DNA from: Bacteroidota bacterium
GTDB lineage: Bacteria; Bacteroidota; Bacteroidia; Flavobacteriales; Flavobacteriaceae
Assembly (NCBI GenBank): GCA_023427845.1
Contig: JAEYZX010000118.1
Span: forward strand, 1 to 8,430
DNA length: 8,430 bases
Direction: 5' to 3'
The notes under the pieces were generated by a model that saw nothing but the letters and a program-made list of their open reading frames with translations, made no database searches and was not told the DNA's origin. A program made the translations under genes and the position numbers. This document shows positions 5,594 through 8,430 of the stretch, piece after piece (position 1 is the first letter of the stretch; each line of letters opens with the position of its first letter).

Positions 5594-7315
5594 TTATTTC
5601 ATCTGTCGGTACACCGGATACCTCAGGTATGATTTTTCGAAATACTCAGAATTCCGATAAATCCAGTCCAGCTGGGCTTCACCTGAATCGGCGAACTTTT
5701 GATCGGCTGCTTTTTTCTTTTCAAACCTTAATTTAAGCGCCGCATTTTCATCCAGCAGTTTTTTGGCGAGGTCTTCGAAGACATAGGCCGAATAATATTC
5801 TTTTTGCTGGAGTATCGGATCAAAGAAATTCCAATTGAAATACGAATCGGCTGCTTTGGGTTCGAGCGTTTCCAAAAGATAGCGAACACCTGGCTGTCGT
5901 GTCGAAATTACAAAATCGCCTTTTCTGAATTGTACTTTTTCGATTGTTGTTTCCAATTCGACATTGCTGTGTGGATAATGTCCTTCGTACGGCCACTTAA
6001 ACGTCTCATAATTGACGATCCGATAGCTTTCAACCTCAATTTCAGTATCGCTTTCGAGTGGTGTCATTTTGATGTTGTTGATCTTTAAAAGTTCGAGTAC
6101 GTTCCACCACGATTTCGGAATAATGTATGCCTGAGGGATCACAACCTCATTTATAGGTTTATAATGTGAATAATACGGGATTTCCCTATTGAACGGTTTC
6201 GTCTCATCATAGAACAGCCGTGGTTTTCCGGAGATGTCGCTCGCTTTGTAATCGCCTTCAAATCCGAGAAATGGAATTTTGGAAGGATTCGTTCTGTCGA
6301 GTTCCCATCGCAGGGTATATTTCGCTCCGGGCAGATGATCCTGATTCCGTTGTTTGCGAAGCTGTTTGAGCCGCTGATGATTCTGCTCAATGAAACCGAC
6401 CGTTTCGAGCATGTATTCATAGGTCACTTTTACGCGCGAAGCATAATCTTTAAGCATGTGCGTTTCAGGCATGGATCCCGGAACGTTGAACATTGCGGCA
6501 AACCCGGTTGAATATCTCGGCGTATCCATAAATGCTTCAAATCCGCCGTCGGGTTTTTCATCATGGATATTTACGTACGGAATTGATTCAATGTTTTTTG
6601 ATTTAAGTCGGTGCATAAGTTCCGGGATCATCTCAGTATTCCAGAATTCGCCTAATTTCCCGCCGAGTTTTTGATGATGCGTCGCAATATAAGTGAACGT
6701 GTACTGGTAATTTGCGCCGTTGCTGACATGGTTGTCGATAAAAATATCAGGCTGTACCAAATGAAATATTTCGGCAAAACTTCTTGCATTCCGCGTATCC
6801 GATTTCAGGAAGTCGCGGTTCAAATCATAATTGCGGGCGTTGCCACGAAAACCATAACTTTCAGGCCCATTTTGGTTTGCTCTTGAAGATGAATTCCGGT
6901 TCAGAGCACCACCAATATTATATATCGGGATATTTACAACTACTACGTTTTTTGGAACTCTGATTTTTCGAAGGGCAAGATCGCGAAAAAGCAGCATCGT
7001 GGCATCGATGCCATCGGGTTCGCCGGGATGAATTCCGTTATTGATTAAAAGGACCGCTTTGTTCTGTTTGATTTTTTCGAAATCGAAATCACCATCTGAG
7101 TTAAAAACTACGATATGAAGCGGCTCACCACTATCGGTCAGGCCCATTTCGCGCATCGTAACCGTTTCAAAGTTCCGGTCCAAGACTTTAAACCATGAAA
7201 TTGTCTCTTCATAAGTGGCCGTTTGGTTTCCGTTGCCGTTCTCATATGGCGTCAGATAATTATTTTGAGCATTGGTCATTATTGTCAGAAGTAAGAAGGG
7301 AAGAGTGAATTTCAT
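5594..7315 (-). CDS. Secreted M14-family zinc metallopeptidase (carboxypeptidase-like)
   Basis: A 573-residue exported protein. The start at 7315 gives a short signal peptide (MKFTLPFLLLTIMTNA, probable cleavage before QNN), so it should act in the periplasm or outside. The catalytic domain (about 30-310) has the M14 HxxE zinc motif at H96 and E99 (GIHPGEPDG), N166-R167 in DLNRDF matching the substrate-carboxylate-binding Asn-Arg of carboxypeptidase A, H196 in DNHVSNG as probable third zinc ligand, and E284 in PETHML as probable general base. All key residues are retained. Residues about 330-573 form a C-terminal region I do not recognise, ending in a charged helical stretch. The substrate is unknown; cell-wall peptide or nutrient-peptide trimming are both possible. 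A frame extension upstream to 7396 lacks a signal peptide at its start and invades the helicase gene, so I reject it. Confidence 0.92.
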   Translation of the reverse strand: MKFTLPFLLLTIMTNAQNNYLTPYENGNGNQTATYEETISWFKVLDRNFETVTMREMGLTDSGEPLHIVVFNSDGDFDFEKIKQNKAVLLINNGIHPGEPDGIDATMLLFRDLALRKIRVPKNVVVVNIPIYNIGGALNRNSSSRANQNGPESYGFRGNARNYDLNRDFLKSDTRNARSFAEIFHLVQPDIFIDNHVSNGANYQYTFTYIATHHQKLGGKLGEFWNTEMIPELMHRLKSKNIESIPYVNIHDEKPDGGFEAFMDTPRYSTGFAAMFNVPGSMPETHMLKDYASRVKVTYEYMLETVGFIEQNHQRLKQLRKQRNQDHLPGAKYTLRWELDRTNPSKIPFLGFEGDYKASDISGKPRLFYDETKPFNREIPYYSHYKPINEVVIPQAYIIPKSWWNVLELLKINNIKMTPLESDTEIEVESYRIVNYETFKWPYEGHYPHSNVELETTIEKVQFRKGDFVISTRQPGVRYLLETLEPKAADSYFNWNFFDPILQQKEYYSAYVFEDLAKKLLDENAALKLRFEKKKAADQKFADSGEAQLDWIYRNSEYFEKSYLRYPVYRQMK

Positions 7316-7329
7316 TGTGTTGCAAAAAC

Positions 7330-7337
7330 CAAATGTA
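7330..7337 (-). promoter_or_regulatory. Putative promoter -7 element of the M14 peptidase gene
   Basis: Minus-strand TACATTTG matches TAnnTTTG exactly and lies 14 nt before the peptidase ATG at 7315, giving a short leader of roughly 8-10 nt. The closest minus-strand TTG (7349-7351) is only 11 nt upstream, too near for a standard -33. The position also supports the start at 7315 over the upstream extension. Confidence 0.5.
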
Positions 7338-7345
7338 CTTATATT

Positions 7346-7377
7346 TTGCAATTTCTGAAAAGCGAGGCGTACCTTTG
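7346..7377 (+). promoter_or_regulatory. Putative promoter (-33 TTG and -7 TACCTTTG) of the helicase gene
   Basis: TTG at 7346-7348, a 21-nt spacer and TACCTTTG at 7370-7377 fit the Bacteroidota TTG-N17-23-TAnnTTTG arrangement completely. This is the best promoter match in the window. Only 4 nt separate the -7 element from the helicase ATG at 7382, so transcription probably starts at or very close to the start codon. Confidence 0.65.
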
Positions 7378-7381
7378 CGGG

Positions 7382-8430
7382 ATGAACAACCACCATTCAA
7401 CCAATATACTGCTGAACCTTGGCATTGAGAATCTCAATGAAATGCAGCTCGCCGCACAGGAAACAATCCTGACAGAACGCAACGTATTATTGCTTTCGCC
7501 TACAGGTTCGGGAAAAACCCTGGCGTTTCTATTGCTAATATTCGAACTTTTGGATTTTGATGCGAAAGGGGTTCAATGCCTCATTCTCGTGCCTTCGCGT
7601 GAACTTGCGCTCCAAATCGAACAGGTTTGGAAGAAAATGGGTACCGGGCTTAAAGTCAATGTTGCTTATGGCGGTCATTCAATCGACACGGAAATCAAAA
7701 ACCTGAGCAATCCACCGGCGATCCTTATCGGAACACCGGGCCGAATCGCCGACCATATCGACCGGGGCACTTTTACACCATCAAACATCAGAACACTTGT
7801 ACTCGACGAGTTCGACAAATCGCTGCAACTCGGATTTCACGAAGAAATGTCGTTTATAATTTCACGGCTGCCAAAAGTTGACCGTCGGATTTTGGTCTCG
7901 GCTACGGCATCGGTCGAGATCCCGAAATTCACCCGCGTCCAAAAACCTGTTGTACTTGATTTTGTGCCGGCGACAAATGAAGAAAATAATCTTGCCACAA
8001 AGCTCGTCATTTCACCTACTAAAGATAAAATCGGCACATTATTCAACTTGTTGTGTTCATTGAAATCAGAGCCCGCAATTATTTTCTGTAACCATCGCGA
8101 TGCAGCCGAACGTATCAGTGAAGAACTGAACGGCCAAGGAATCGAAGCCACCTATTATCACGGCGGAATGGATCAGGAAGAACGCGAACGTGCATTGATA
8201 CAATTCCGCAACGGAAGCGTGAGATTTTTAGTTACGACCGATTTGGCAGCACGCGGACTCGACATTCCCGAGATGAAGCACGTAATCCATTATCATCTGC
8301 CATCAAAAGAAGATGAATTCACGCACCGCAATGGCCGGACTGCGCGAATGCTCTCAACGGGGACTGCTTATATAATCATTCATGAAAGTGAAAAACAGTT
8401 TGATTACATCGATTACGGTATGACCAGACT
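7382..8430 (+). CDS. DEAD-box-type ATP-dependent RNA helicase, 5' part (3' end outside window)
   Basis: The first about 349 residues of a superfamily 2 helicase. RecA-like domain 1 shows Q22 (Q motif, NEMQLAAQ), motif I PTGSGKT (40-46), Ia VPSRELALQ (70-78), GGHS (97-100), Ib TPGR (118-121), motif II DEFD (142-145) in place of DEAD, and motif III SAT (173-175). RecA-like domain 2 shows FCNHRDAAE, YHGGMDQEER, motif V TTDLAARGLDIP (285-296) and motif VI HRNGRTARM (315-323). These enzymes remodel RNA or ribonucleoprotein with ATP, for example in ribosome assembly or RNA decay. The motif II and VI variants separate it from the canonical DEAD/HRxGRxGR consensus. The start ATG at 7382 lies 4 nt after a TAnnTTTG promoter element with a well-spaced -33 TTG. 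Any C-terminal RNA-binding domain lies beyond the window. Confidence 0.95.
   Translation, partial: MNNHHSTNILLNLGIENLNEMQLAAQETILTERNVLLLSPTGSGKTLAFLLLIFELLDFDAKGVQCLILVPSRELALQIEQVWKKMGTGLKVNVAYGGHSIDTEIKNLSNPPAILIGTPGRIADHIDRGTFTPSNIRTLVLDEFDKSLQLGFHEEMSFIISRLPKVDRRILVSATASVEIPKFTRVQKPVVLDFVPATNEENNLATKLVISPTKDKIGTLFNLLCSLKSEPAIIFCNHRDAAERISEELNGQGIEATYYHGGMDQEERERALIQFRNGSVRFLVTTDLAARGLDIPEMKHVIHYHLPSKEDEFTHRNGRTARMLSTGTAYIIIHESEKQFDYIDYGMTR

Noticed and set aside
5259..6886. Other frames at 5259-5513 (+), 5804-6088 (+), 6151-6420 (-), 6456-6674 (+) and 6671-6886 (+)
   Set aside because: They overlap the NUDIX or M14 genes in other frames, and the real frames carry the catalytic motifs.
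7316..7396. Possible 27-residue N-terminal extension of the M14 peptidase
   Set aside because: It would bury the signal peptide, span the peptidase's own promoter and overlap the helicase start codon.
7837..8151. Minus-strand 104-codon frame
   Set aside because: It is antisense to the helicase core motifs and has no recognisable domain.
1..8430. Search for CRISPR repeats, tRNA or rRNA genes, insertion-sequence ends and long direct repeats
   Set aside because: None seen by eye on either strand; nearly all sequence is accounted for by nine genes and two short promoter gaps.

Overview
The window looks like chromosomal DNA of a Flavobacteriaceae-type bacterium (phylum Bacteroidota, Flavobacterium or a close relative). 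This rests on three things: the protein signatures (BirA with a GQRGS-type loop, the pyrE/START-like/NUDIX arrangement, an M14 peptidase with a short signal peptide ending in NAQ), promoters of the Bacteroidota TAnnTTTG type instead of TATAAT boxes, and moderately AT-rich, very densely packed genes. Nine protein genes cover nearly everything. Only two gaps exceed 20 bases (3857-3931 and 7316-7381), both of which hold promoters. I see no tRNA, rRNA, CRISPR array, insertion sequence or long repeat.

Layout: (a) 1-615, the 3' part of a biotin-protein ligase (birA) on the + strand, entering from the left edge. (b) 581-3856, a three-gene minus-strand operon read in the order single-domain response regulator, heme oxygenase, bacteriophytochrome histidine kinase. 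(c) 3932-4986, a minus-strand pair, pyrE followed by a START-like (SRPBCC) protein. (d) 4994-5593, a plus-strand NUDIX hydrolase, divergent from pyrE with only 7 bp between start codons. (e) 5594-7315, a minus-strand secreted M14 metallopeptidase whose stop codon abuts that of the NUDIX gene. (f) 7382-8430, a plus-strand DEAD-box-type RNA helicase running off the right edge.

The coherent system is the phytochrome operon. The heme oxygenase would cleave heme to biliverdin. The bacteriophytochrome retains the biliverdin-attachment cysteine and the chromophore-pocket residues, so it should bind that pigment as a red/far-red photoreceptor and control its HisKA/HATPase module. The stand-alone receiver is the likely phosphate acceptor. 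It has no output domain, so the final target of the light signal is not encoded here. HO and kinase genes share an ATGA stop/start overlap, and HO starts one base after the receiver's stop codon. The operon sits between two housekeeping blocks (birA and pyrE), and the kinase gene overlaps the birA 3' end by 35 bp on the opposite strand, which suggests the light-sensing module was placed there secondarily.

The second theme is extreme compaction of regulatory DNA. The pyrE and helicase -7 elements lie 4 nt from their start codons, implying nearly leaderless mRNAs. The predicted pyrE and NUDIX promoters face each other and cannot both be occupied. The known genes here are ordinary family members; I do not see a clearly new enzymatic system. 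The unusual points are architectural.
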